Source: Lepturacanthus savala
Taxonomy: Eukaryota; Chordata; Actinopteri; Scombriformes; Trichiuridae
Reading direction: 5' to 3'
DNA: 64,000 bases
Assembly (NCBI GenBank): GCA_030544235.1
Contig: CM060464.1
Span: 28,316,652-28,380,651, forward strand
The stretch's first letter is position 1. The number at the start of each line of letters is the position of its first letter. Under the pieces are notes generated by a model. That model was not told the DNA's origin and ran no database searches. It was given only the letters and a program-made list of their open reading frames with translations. This document shows positions 9,283 to 20,308 of this stretch, in pieces. Both the position numbers and the translations under genes were made by a program.

Positions 9283-12200
9283 CTGGGGAGGAACACAGTA
9301 AACAGATTACATTTGGGATGGAAACATTTCAAACAATTAACTTAATTATTAACATCAATTTTGTATAAGTTACATCTTTATCTTTAACAATATGTCAAAG
9401 CCAACCTTATGTTACAACAATTATCATTGGGTTTAAAGTTTATATGAATTGTAGAAAATACTTTCTAATTATTCACATTTTACTTTCAAATTGTTATGTA
9501 ACATTAGTTTGCATAAATCAACTTTATCCCGATTTTCCAAATAAACAACAGCACAAAGAAAAAGCCTTAAAGTGTGAAGGAATGTGTGACATTTGCTGGC
9601 ATCAGTTGACTGTGCTGTACCTTGCCAAACCAGTGTGATAGCCATAACCGTTTCATGGTCATGTGATCGGGGAGAGACTCGTTGTTGAACAACATCTGGA
9701 CCTATAGGGAGACCACACAAACAGATGTGAAGGGAAATCTGAAAAGAACATCTGTGAAACCTGTTTGCTGCTGGGAAATGATGGGAAGAGGCAACATCAT
9801 TACTGGAGTTTGTCTTGATTACACTTCTATCAGTCCCTGCAGAGCCGAGTGACCAGTGAAACGCGGCTGATACCGACAAGTTTGTGGACTGGGGATTTTT
9901 TATTTCAGTCATCATATATCCACTCAGCCTGGAGACCATGTGACCTGTATCTGCATAACTTATCTGAATAAAGGAAGGTCATGTTACCACAAAGTGTAAA
10001 TCCACACAGACAGCACTGGGAATGAAAAGAGATTGGATGAGAACATGGAGGTGGTCGGGTTTGAGTATAAAGGGTGGATACATTACTGAATGATGTCTGT
10101 CCATGGTGTTCAGAAAGAACATCACTTCTCATCCACTGGGATGCACTGGGACCACTGACCTAATTTGCATATTGATTTCTAATCACAGTATGGGAATTTA
10201 TATACCAAGTGAATGCAAAGATTGGATCCTATTATCTATACATTATATATGCAGACAGATCACATGCTAATTCCAGGTGTAAATGAAGCCTCCCACTCTG
10301 TTCAAGGAATAATTTCAAGACAGCAGGAACTTAAATCTCGAAAATTATGCTTTTGTGGTGTGGAGTAGTTTCAACCAGAGCTATCCAACACACAACAATA
10401 CTACCTGGGAGTGTATAAGACCATTTCCACAAATCATCATCCGGTATTTTGTTTTATTTAGCAAAGCATCAATGTTTCTATGGTTACTTGGAGGTTCGCT
10501 AGGTTAAAGTCAATATGAAAGCCCATTTTGAGAGTATCCAATGTCCTTACTGTGAGGTCTTTGTGGTATAAACAGGATATATGGGTAGTACAAAGCATTG
10601 GGGGAATTTGTACTATTGGGTGAGATTTCCCTGTGGAAGTCATATTTGTTTTTATTATCATTATTTTTTTTTTTACAGGAAGAAAATGTGATTGAATTTT
10701 GGTATAACATTCATGGAATATTTTATATTTTAAATATTGTTTTTGCAAAATTTAATTTAATAAATAATGACAAGAGATGTGATGTAAAAGGATTAAAAAT
10801 ACATTTTTCAATACAGGTTGAATATGCAGTATCTTTGCGTTGGCATGAATTCTGAAGTTCCATGTAGTAAGTGGAGGGTGAAGTACTGAAGGCCTCTATT
10901 GTATTTGGCAAAATCTTTGCTGATAAGTTCTGATAAATGGAAAATAAATGGATGTTGAATACATGGACATTTTGTATTTTTTGGATATAACAGAACTTTT
11001 CCGAAACAACAAGTTGCTCCAAAGCTGACCTACAATTTAACCTCAGTAATTACATAAAAAACAGTACAAAATTAATGTACAGCCATTGTATTAATTCATT
11101 TTAAATAATGTGCAATGTAAGGTCTAATTGCAGATAATCAAGCAAAAAGATTAGTGACTGACCTGGTGTTTTTCCACATTTAGCCGATGACAAAGCACTT
11201 TTCTTAAGTGTCTCACCTCCGCTCGGACAGAACAGCGCACAAATTTCTGCTGCAAGGAAAATGGTAAAGTTCAGATGTGCAATATGATTAGAAAAAATAA
11301 AAAATCCTTTGACCAGCTGTACTCTCCATGCATGTTCACGGCTCCAACTCTTCTGGGCACCGGGGAGCTGGTTAGTTGAATTTCTTGTTCTCTGGTTGGA
11401 TTTATATCAGCCCGGACTAATCCATCATTCAACAAGTTACTGTTGTGTGGAAAACACAACTCGTTTCACCTTTGGATCTGCCATTAACTCGCACAGTATG
11501 AAAGCATCACCTGTTGTGAAGGTAACTTATTGCCCAGAGATGCAGACTGACAGTTTTGCTGTTTCAGATAAAATAAAAAGCCTGCCAGTAATAAATGTCT
11601 CATTAGTTTAGCTTGTAACACTAGAAGTTCTGGCTGCTGCGGTTCTAAATTTAATCACTAAAACATCTATTTAAAAAAAAGAAGCCCTTCCAAGATTCTG
11701 TGTTAATCCAGCATTCAGGTTTGTAAAAAACATTTCAAGCAAATAAGAAAAGTAAAGTCATAATAAGGAGAGGGTGTGGCACACTTCTGTTACCATTAAA
11801 TTTACAGTGACCACAATCCCAGGTTACTTTTGGAGGTTTTCCATTCCTGACTGACTTATAACATGCTCTTAAGAGTGAAACCTTCCTTCTGAATGCAGTG
11901 CAAGGCCGTATTTCTTTAGAAGGTGATGCTTCTGCTTATTTTACTGAACTTCTCCTTCAGTAGAAGTCGTAGAGTCTGATTGGTCATGTGGGGGAGGAGG
12001 GAACACTGTAACAAAGGTGAAGAGTAAATTCACATCCCGGACACTGCAGGGGCCTTGATGTCACGCTTTATCTATTTTATTAGTGCGACTGCATATCAGA
12101 AGCCAGGAATGGTACGCATGAAGCCCAGAGGAGGCCACGGCATGTTCCCATTAGGTTACATTAGCTACAATAAAAAAAAAAAAAACAATAGTTAATGTGG

Positions 12201-15200
12201 TCCAAAAAGATGGATGATTGTCTCCCCATGCTTTAATTAGTCACCAGGACACTATGCTGAAGCACTAAATCACCATTTCTGTAACTTTGTGCTGCTCTTT
12301 AAACATTAAAAGCAACAATAGTTTATTCCCATAAAAACAGCACAAAATATCTTTCTGCATCAGGAATATATAGTCAAATAGCACATTCTTTACAATTTTT
12401 AATGGTAAAAATGGTCATTTCAGTGTTAGTTGGAAATATTTTCAATGGTAAAAATATTTCAAACCAACACTGAAAGGGTCATTTGACTCAGACCTTGATG
12501 AAAGTCCATCTGGCACCCAAAACAAATCTGTTAAACAGGAGCGTCCTCTGCTGGCTGATCCAAGTCTTTGCAGCAGGTGTAGAAATGCTGGCCAGCCAGT
12601 GTGGATTATTATAAGCTTTGTGGATTCTGACACATGCTGTGTGTGTTTCAGTTAAAATGTTTTCTCAATTTATGTTCCAAGTCCTTGTGATTTAGTCCAA
12701 TCTGGGCAATATGCAAACGGACTTCCCAGGATAAATGTGCCTGTCAGGAGGATCCAGCCACAGAAGTGGAAACCCCAGGAACAACTGATTAACTATCTAT
12801 TCTTGTCAGTTTATTTGGTTTAGAATTGTTTAAGGCAGTGGTTCTCAATCTTTTTCATGTTAAGGACCATTAAACTGATGCAAGTTAGACCACAGATCTG
12901 ATAAGATTTTTGCTTTAAGATGTTAAAGAAAGTGTATGAAACCCATAACAAAAATGTCGTTGTGTACTTATAATTAAAATAAATTATACCCCTATTTGCT
13001 GGGGAAGCCCTGAAACCGCTTCAAGGACCCCCGAGGGTCCCTGGACCACACTTTGAGAACCACTGGTTTAAGGAGTAGTGTTTCAAATACCTCTATAAAC
13101 TATAGAAACTGTAAGAATTAATATGCTGTACTGTATGAGAAAAAGCACTTATGTCACAATCAAACTGCATGTATTGTTTTTATGTGCCAGATTTGTGAAG
13201 TTTGCCACAAAGAATGAGAGTTCAGTATTTTTAACATTTTTTTTTAACTTGGCCCTTAAGGAGAAACTGTCAGGTGGTAAAGAAGAAAGACGTCTGCTCC
13301 AAATCTCAGATACACCACCACCTGTCACTTTGATCGGTTTATTATGTGACTGCTAACATGATTGATTAAACAATCATTCATGTTAGCAGTCACATAATGA
13401 TACAGACCAGATCCAGGTATATTAATAATAATAATAAAATAATAAAAAGGGTGGTCCCAGATAGTTATTTCAACCAAAACTATAATGAAATAACATCACC
13501 TACTGCGACTTTAACCAAGGCCTGGATTGAACTTCGATGTTTCGGTTGACATAATTTCTTGATCCTCTTAAGACCTACAAGTCAGCACTAAACACTACAA
13601 ACACAACTCTACGTCTCGGCCCTCCAGCTTTAAGATGTCAGCCAAAAACACCATGACACTCCTCAATAAATCTCTTATTATTGAGAACACGGTGGTTTGA
13701 GGTGGGGAAATAAAAAATGATTACATGCCTCACTGCTGTTACTAGTCCCACTTATCCTTGTCTCTCTGTGAGACTTCATCAGTGGCCAGAGTAACCAGCT
13801 CTGAGAGCGGAATTCTGCTGTTGCTGCAGATGTCACTGTGCCATGTTTTTGCTTCGCATTTAATGGAGGAAAATTACTTGTTAAGGCTTCAAAAATGCGC
13901 CCCTGGAGATGTGTTTCCACGGTTGTGAAAATCTGAGGCAATTTGCTTTGAAAGCATCCAATTTCTATAAATACACAAGACTTTCACTGAAATACAAAAT
14001 CGAATCCATCCAAAAGAATCTTTGGTGTATGAGACTTACCTGAAGAGTAAGTTTCGTCTTATCTTTCCCAGCAAATGATGAACTGTACAGACATAAAAGA
14101 GCACAGGCAATATATATAAGTTTGTTATTTGAAACAGACATTTAGAAGAAAGATAATTTAATGTAAATTGTATTCTGTGTCCTGCCTTTAATCCTTTGTC
14201 TGCATGTCATTAAGAATGTAATTGAAAAATGAGAATTTAATGGAGATTAACAGAAGTAAAACTGATTTCAAGGCATCAGAGGCATGTGCCTTTTATTTGG
14301 GGTTCTTTTCGAGTTGTAGTTTATTGTTTGAGTAATTGATAACAGCCCAGACCAGCAAAAACATTAAACCGGCTGTTAAAACGGGGATAACTTTTTAAAA
14401 TTATAACCTTTCTTTTAATGGCATTTGGTGACTTTATTTTCAACCCATTTCTTGGCTTAAAAATGAAACCATTTACATGCACTACACAGATACCCACAGA
14501 GCCGTCTGCTTCAGCCTATAACCCAGATTCCTCTATAAAAATATACACAGAATCACAGTAAATGTAGAGATGTTAGAGCTTACCTTAGCCTTTCTAAACA
14601 CAGTGAAACCTGCTCATCATATCTGTAGAAGTGGGCTTTGGAGTGATCGAAGCTTGTGTACGGTAAACCTGTAGCATCTGGCATCGCATCTGGTGAGGAG
14701 AAAAAAAGGTTTAGGTTTACAAATGAGTGTAGACGTCAATCACCATGTGGCTGACTGGGTAGATTATTGTGATGTGGTCTAAACAAACTATTTCATCATG
14801 AATATATCTTACTATCACTGTAATGGTGGGTAACTACAACTGGCAGTGATTAAGTGACAGCTACTCTAAACACCTCACACACCACTGACTGATTCCTACT
14901 CCATGTACAAAACAATGCAGACGCTTTCCATAAAATTACTAAATCATGGAAAGGTTTATTCATTTCTAGAATTCCATTAAAAAGTTACTTTTTATTATTA
15001 TAGTTTCAGGGCCCACAATTTAAACAATTTCAAGTATGTTTTTATCTTTACATAGTTTGGAATTCAGGTAAAAAAAAACAACAACATGAAAACAGGAATT
15101 CAAAAAAAATAATACTGTGAAGTTTGGTTCAATTGTATGAATATATAATATGAATATATAAATAACTAAATTCAGGACTGTTGCTCCTCACATGTTATGG

Positions 15201-18200
15201 TATACTTAGTATTTCCAGTTTATTTGAAGTCAACAGTAGAAGAAAATTTTATAGTCGAGGCTTATCCACACAGCGTCATCTTGGATTTGGCATCCAGGAC
15301 CTTCCTCTATTTCAATAGAGCTTCAATAAATACGATTACATCAACTAACACTAATTTGCTTAATAGTATATATTGCATAATAGCATATTGATTCCTTTTA
15401 AGCATTAACTCTTTTAGTTTGTCAGTTGACTGAAAACATAAGGATATAAAGATGATAACTGGATTTGGATCCTATTTGACAACCAACAAAAAAAGAATCC
15501 TCAATCATTGACAGGAAAAATGAGAACTTTAAAACTTACCATCTCCAGCTGGCTGGATTACTCTTTCTAACCCACGCGACTGATAAAATTCCTTTATTCT
15601 TTTGTCTTCACCTGTTCAAATGTGACAATAAAAAGAATTATAATTGCATAAACATGACAAGAACTGAAAAATATCTACTAGTCTAGTGCTGTAAAGCAAA
15701 ATTTTCTCTTTGTATCTTGAAATTCACAAACCCCCAACATGAACGCTGTCTGCAATGGAAATGTGATCTATAGGTTATAAATATTCTAAAACTAACATAC
15801 TTTCTTGTAGTCCAGGTACCAGTTTGTAGACAATGTCCTGCATCACTCGATCCAGTTTGAGGTTGAGTAAAGGCTGCGTTTCGTGGATTTTGATGTTGCA
15901 CATTGGACAATACTTGCTTGTTTGCAGATATTTCACAATGCAGCTTTTGCAGACTGTAGAGGAAAAGGAAAATTTTTTCACTCCCATTATCCTTATGGCA
16001 AAAACTCAAAGAACCATTTGTATTGCAGATTAACTACGTTGGAACAAAATATGATATTCAGCTGAGCTGAAACTCACAAGTGTGCAAACACTCTGTAATT
16101 GTTGTGGCATCTATGAAGTAGCCCGCACAAAGGTAGCAGACGATGTGTTCGTTCAGATCCTTGATCTTCAACTTGACCTCCTCCTGTAAAGATGAACAAG
16201 AGGGTCTTATGATTACTTGAGTTAAAAGGCTGATCTGTCTAATAAAAGATCCTAGCTTCATTTTTAAGCTTTTTCAGAGTCTGTAGGCATATCCCATTGA
16301 GTTCTTGCTTAGTTGTAGCTTCGTTGTGACCTTTGGGTCTGTTCCCTATTATCCTACATGACAACAAGTGCAGGGTTTCCTGCAGTGCTTTACAGTTGAG
16401 GGGGCCACCTCTACAATAAATGACCCCCCCCGCTTTGCCCCCTTTCTTCAGAGAAAATAAAAAAACATTCCGCATCCCTGCATGTATAGTGTAATGTCTT
16501 TTAAAAACCACACACGAAGCTGTTAGCAGGTTTAGCAGCTAAATTATTTCTCATGCTAACACGGCAACAAAAAAGTCAGGTACAAGAAAAAAAGAAAAAA
16601 AAAACAGAAAAATAAAAAAGTCAAGTACAAGGAAAAAACAGGCAAAATAAGGGGGATTGTGTGTAATTTAACCACATAAAATAAACATAACACAACATAA
16701 ATAAATATGGAATATTCTACAACCCCATAGGTTATGTACATGTACTGGTATCAAAGGAAATCTTCAACATGAGAGGTGTCTACAGAAGTGTTAGAATCAA
16801 TTTATGTTGCTGTTGCAGAGCAAATATAGTTAAAATATTGAAAAAAAAATCCAAAAATTGTGTTAAAACTACTTTATTTAAAACTTAAAATAAGACCAAA
16901 CTGACCCAAATCAGGAAAATAACTTGAATTTAGCAAAATCTTCTGCAATCTGCAATGCAAAGTTCAATTATTAATAAGATTAGAGTTAAAAATGAAATTA
17001 TCTGTCCATAAAATTATAGAAATGCCATTACAGAACATAAAGAATATATTCTGTAAGATTAATTGCTGCCCTACTACTGATATTATATAGAGCAATGTGC
17101 TCCCTCAACGCAGAACTTCAAATGCACAATGCCTGTGACACATGGACGACGTAGCTACATCTACAGAAGTACAAATGAGCACAATGTGGAATGAGGACTC
17201 CATTATTTAGAATGTCGAAATTCCTTAGTTGCTTTTCAGGAAGCAACTAAGGCTTGTTTTCAGTATGCAAACAGTACCCAGATGATTTTCTACATCCGGT
17301 CATATGTTGTAGTGGATAACACCTGGATATGCCGTCTCTAAGCAGCGTGCAGATTTTTCCCAGTGGCCACTCCTGGTACTGCAACAAAAAAATCCCATGC
17401 AACCCAAAAAGCAATTTTCCCATAGACCGCAATAGTAGAAGATAAACCTGTAAAACTGTGGACAGGACACCCGCCATCAATAACCCTGTTAATTACTAAT
17501 CTTTGTATTCTATACTTTTAGCTCATGGACTTTTTATCCATCAAAAACTTTTCTCACAGCCAGAAAAGCTCTTGAAAAGACACAGCGCGGTCATGCTGTG
17601 TCTTAGGAGCAAGAAAATATTTCTAAATTCATTTATTTTTCTTTAAACTGTTTTCAATGTTGTTGGCAAAGTGTATTAATCAAGTAACATGTGAGTTTTT
17701 TTTTTTAAATTTACACATTCTCATCACCACTGGGCATGACGGGAGGCCCCAGAGCATCATGGAGGATGATCCTACTGCACTGTTTCTATGGGTCACATAA
17801 CATGGAAATAAACCCAGAAGTCAGGAACCTTTTCAGGGTATGCTCCAGGTGAAGAACAATTGAAATGAACGGCAACCATTCCGTATCAGTCCAATATCCT
17901 GTTCTTTAATACATTCATTGTGCAAGTGTAACACACTACACTTTACCATAAGTCACCAACAGGGGAACTGTAGAAAAAGAACTTTTCCTGGCGGTGCTAT
18001 TGTACATCCTTTAAACATCCGGGTTCAGTCGGCTGTAGTACGTCTGAATCATGTCTTCTACTGGCTAACTTCATACATAAATCTGCTACTGTGGTGTTGG
18101 CATAGTAGCTACTGGTTGGTAGGCAGTGATTAAGGTTTCAGATGCAGCGCAGGCTTTACTCCAAAACACGTTCACATATACTCAAGAAATTCCAGCACAA

Positions 18201-20187
18201 TGATCTTTAACATTTATTGAGCAGCCCTGTTTTTAAATGTGATAGATGCACAAAGGTGCCTTCAAGCGTGATGCTAAATCTCCACCAGCTCCAGAGATGT
18301 GCGCTGTAGCTGACCCTGACCTTTGACCTTTATGTGGTAGGAAGGACACAAAGGTTTTCTTACTAAAACAATTATCTTATAAATCGAATCCATATGCGAA
18401 GAAGCAGGGGCATTTTGGAATGGAAGCAGCCATGTTTTAAGTCCATTTTTAGGATGACGGGGGTCAGTTCTGACTAGATTTCACAATCTAACTTGGCGAA
18501 TAAACAATTCAAAGCAGAGTAATGTAGCTAACTGCTGTTGCATCATGCATTAAAAAACACAAACACACCAGAGCCTGCTGCCATGTCGAAGATTGCGTTA
18601 TATTGTGTTATATATAAACACTGTACAATGCTTCAAATCAATCAATCCACAGAGAAATGCTTACAGCCCAATCAGAAACTGTACCTGAAAACAAACTGCT
18701 AGGGCCTCTGTGAGCCTGTGATGTCACAACTACACAACCCCCTCCACCCCCATTCACAGCTATTATAATCAGCCAGAGGAGATGCTCATTAATGTTAATG
18801 AGACAGACACAAAACAACCTCTTCTTTTTAGAGCTCCAGAGAAGCTTGAGAGAGGAGATGTAAATCACCCACAAATATATGTTTTTAGTGATATAACTTC
18901 AAATTAATCCCAGGAAAACTGCACAATATTGGAAATTATCTTAAATTGAATGGCCAATTCAGTCACAATTCTTTATTTTTTTTCTGATTTGCATCTTTTT
19001 AAAAAAAACATGTTTGAAAAAAAGAAGAATGAAAAAGTCCATTACAAGGGAAAAAACAGAACAGAGAATATATAGTTGAATTATTATGTTTAAAACTTAA
19101 CTAGAAACCAAACAGACCCAGATAACTTGAAATAAGCTAAATTATCTGCTATGCAAAGTCCAATGATTAATTAAGATTAGTGCTCAAAGATCAATTATTT
19201 GTCCATAAAAAATAATAGAAATCACACTGAGGATCATTACAGAACATGAAGAATATATTCTGTAAGATGAGTTGTAGCCCTACTACTGACTACTGTCTTT
19301 TTAAATGAATCCCAAGAAAACTGCACAATATTGGAATTTATTAAATTGAATGGTCAATTCATATGATTTTAATATTAAATCTTTAGTTTGTTTGAGAGAA
19401 ACGCTGAATGTTGTTTCACTATCTCACACCGATGCGGTTAAAGGCTAAACAGACGGGACCATGTTGGGCTACAAACTGAACGTGTCGTAGACAAAGCAGT
19501 TTAATTGGTTAATCACTTTCCTGTTGAAGAGAACTGTATAAACCACAGGAGACTGCATCCTACAGCTTCCTGCTGCGCACTGTTTAACTTACTTCACTGT
19601 TTAGTGGGCGTAATAAACACAGATGGGGACGTATTGATTATAGTAAAGTTGATCAGGATTCTATGAGGACAGCTACGTGTTCTGTCCGTGTTTTACGGCA
19701 GTCGACTCAGTCGTTCAGTGAACAGGGTCACAACTTAACCCAAAACACCGTCCCGGTAGCGGCTGAACTACACGTGAAGTTCCGGTTGAAGAATGATGAA
19801 CATGAATGATGTGATGAACACAGCCGAATATGCGGCCCGAACCCGGCCAGATAACACTCGGTTAACGGGATTTTCTGACCCGCTGCTCCGCTGCTGAGAG
19901 GCAGAACAACACGGGTGGACTCTCGCCGCGTGCGCATGCGCAGACACGCTTCTCTCCAGCAGCATCGCTCTCCATCAGCGCCGCGGAGACGACAACGATC
20001 TCCCCGTTTCACGCGCGACTTTAACTCGACTCCGCCGCCGTTCGGCTCCCTGTCCGCCGCCAGCCCGGTGCGGCGGGGCTCGTTTAATGCGGCCACTCAC
20101 CTCGTTCCTCAGCGGGTCCAGTTTGTAGACGGACTGTAGCTGATTTCGTAGCCGCATCGCTATGGCCATTGGACCTTGCTCCGCCAT
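9232..20187 (-). CDS. pcgf1: Polycomb group RING finger protein 1 (PCGF1/NSPC1), nine coding exons
   Basis: This is the PCGF subunit of variant PRC1.1. It pairs with RING1A/B for H2A ubiquitination and, through its C-terminal RAWUL domain, binds BCOR/BCORL1 in the nucleus. Coding exons on the minus strand are 20187-20101, 16183-16078, 15953-15801, 15611-15540, 14689-14584, 14082-14040, 11249-11163, 9701-9621 and 9282-9232. They total 786 nt (261 aa; the human protein is about 259). All introns are GT-AG and phases join cleanly. The C3HC4 RING ligands are C45, C48, C61, H63, C66, C69, C80 and C83. The signature CNIKIHETQPLLNLKLDRVM follows the RING, and the ubiquitin-like RAWUL region covers about 160-258. 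The start is MAEQGPMAIAMRLRNQLQ, with in-frame Met7 and Met11 as alternatives. Exons 2-4 are tightly clustered; intron 1 is 3.9 kb and repeat-rich. Confidence 0.96.
9621..9701 (-). CDS. pcgf1: pcgf1 coding exon 8
   Basis: 27 codons encoding VQMLFNNESLPDHMTMKRLW then LSHWFGK, near-identical in pattern to the mammalian RAWUL. The acceptor is CCTATAG and the donor AAG|GTACAG. Confidence 0.94.
11163..11249 (-). CDS. pcgf1: pcgf1 coding exon 7
   Basis: It encodes QKFVRCSVRAEVRHLRKVLC then HRLNVEKHQ, the core of RAWUL. The acceptor is a NAGNAG (GCAGCAG), so a one-codon-shorter form starting at 11246 is possible. The upstream site gives LQQKFVR, matching the length of human LQNKYVR. Confidence 0.93.
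12828..13073. mobile_element. hAT-type MITE in pcgf1 intron 6 with perfect 8-bp target duplication
   Basis: The element is 12836-13065 (230 bp) with terminal inverted repeats CAGTGGTTCTCAA / TTGAGAACCACTG. It is flanked on both sides by GTTTAAGG (12828-12835 and 13066-13073), the 8-bp duplication expected of hAT transposition. It has no coding capacity. The CAGTGGTTCTCAA terminus is typical of hAT/Charlie-related non-autonomous elements. Confidence 0.9.
13341..13399. repeat. Near-perfect inverted repeat in pcgf1 intron 6
   Basis: ATTATGTGACTGCTAACATG (from 13341) is repeated in reverse complement at about 13378-13399, with pairing continuing almost to a short central loop (TTAAACA). It is a single compact hairpin of roughly 25 bp arms, probably a small fold-back element or a decayed MITE. 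Confidence 0.8.
14040..14082 (-). CDS. pcgf1: pcgf1 coding exon 6 (43-nt microexon-like)
   Basis: A very short exon encoding SFAGKDKTKLTLQ, flanked by CTGTACAG and GTAAGT. Its frame is forced by the phase on both sides. It is too short to be seen as an open reading frame by itself. Confidence 0.9.
14584..14689 (-). CDS. pcgf1: pcgf1 coding exon 5
   Basis: It encodes DAMPDATGLPYTSFDHSKAH, then FYRYDEQVSLCLERLS, the start of the RAWUL region. The acceptor is CTCACCAG and the donor AG|GTAAG, leaving two bases of Ser175. Confidence 0.93.
15540..15611 (-). CDS. pcgf1: pcgf1 coding exon 4
   Basis: A 72-nt exon encoding SEDKRIKEFYQSRGLERVIQ and following residues, matching the PCGF1 linker after the RING. 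The acceptor ends TGAACAG; the donor is GATG|GTAAG. Confidence 0.93.
15801..15953 (-). CDS. pcgf1: pcgf1 coding exon 3 (second half of RING)
   Basis: The acceptor TCTACAG precedes TCTGCAAA, completing Phe65 then C66 and C69. The exon carries C80, C83 and the NIKIHETQPLL segment. It ends GAAA|GTATG, one base into Ser116. Confidence 0.95.
16078..16183 (-). CDS. pcgf1: pcgf1 coding exon 2 (first half of RING)
   Basis: The acceptor TTTACAG precedes GAGGAGGTC. The exon encodes residues 30-64 plus the first base of Phe65, including C45, C48, C61 and H63. The donor is T|GTGAGT. Confidence 0.95.
16368..17085. repeat. Dispersed repeat cluster in pcgf1 intron 1, copy A
   Basis: A segment like a known fish-type dispersed repeat (about 16368-16500, with the GACCCCCCCCGCTTTGCCCC core) is followed by a sequence (about 16600-17085) that recurs in diverged form at 19017-19290 in the same orientation. 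Shared anchors include AGAATATATTCTGTAAGAT and GCCCTACTACTGA. No coding capacity is seen. Confidence 0.6.
17223..17252. repeat. Perfect 12-bp inverted repeat
   Basis: CCTTAGTTGCTT (17223-17234) and AAGCAACTAAGG (17241-17252) are separated by TTCAGG. A second short hairpin, AGACACAGC/GCTGTGTCT, lies at 17578-17603. Both are intronic to pcgf1. Confidence 0.8.
18901..19361. repeat. Dispersed repeat cluster in pcgf1 intron 1, copy B
   Basis: 19017-19290 is a diverged direct copy of 16600-17085. It is bracketed by two copies of a 60-bp sequence containing AAAACTGCACAATATTGGAA (18901-18960 and 19304-19361, same orientation). The bracket could be a terminal direct repeat of a degraded element or a local duplication. 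Confidence 0.6.
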
Positions 20188-20260
20188 CTTTGGGAAACTA
20201 TGCCTACTACCGGGTAAACCGGAAGTTGAATTTGAAGGAGGCGGGACACTGCACAACAGA
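19840..20260 (-). promoter_or_regulatory. pcgf1: pcgf1 CpG-rich promoter with YY1/TISU-like and ETS motifs
   Basis: Base composition turns strongly GC-rich with frequent CpG around exon 1, unlike the AT-rich surroundings. On the coding strand the start codon lies in AAAGATGGCGGA (about 20180-20191), matching the YY1 core AAGATGGCGG and close to the TISU consensus. An ETS-type ACCGGAAGT is at 20218-20226. No TATA box is evident. This fits a housekeeping-type promoter with a short 5' leader. Confidence 0.65.
20101..20187 (-). CDS. pcgf1: pcgf1 coding exon 1
   Basis: Residues 1-29, ending ...DPLRNE|GTGAGT in phase 0. It sits inside a GC-rich, CpG-containing segment, and the start codon lies in an AAGATGGCGG context. 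Confidence 0.93.
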
Positions 20261-20308
20261 GAGGCTTCCAACTGACTGCTTCATACTACTACATATCAAC
20301 AGTGCTGG

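Noticed and set aside
15775..16261. Two separate minus-strand frames with RING-like cysteines
   Set aside because: They are pcgf1 exons 2 and 3 read on into flanking introns, not separate genes.
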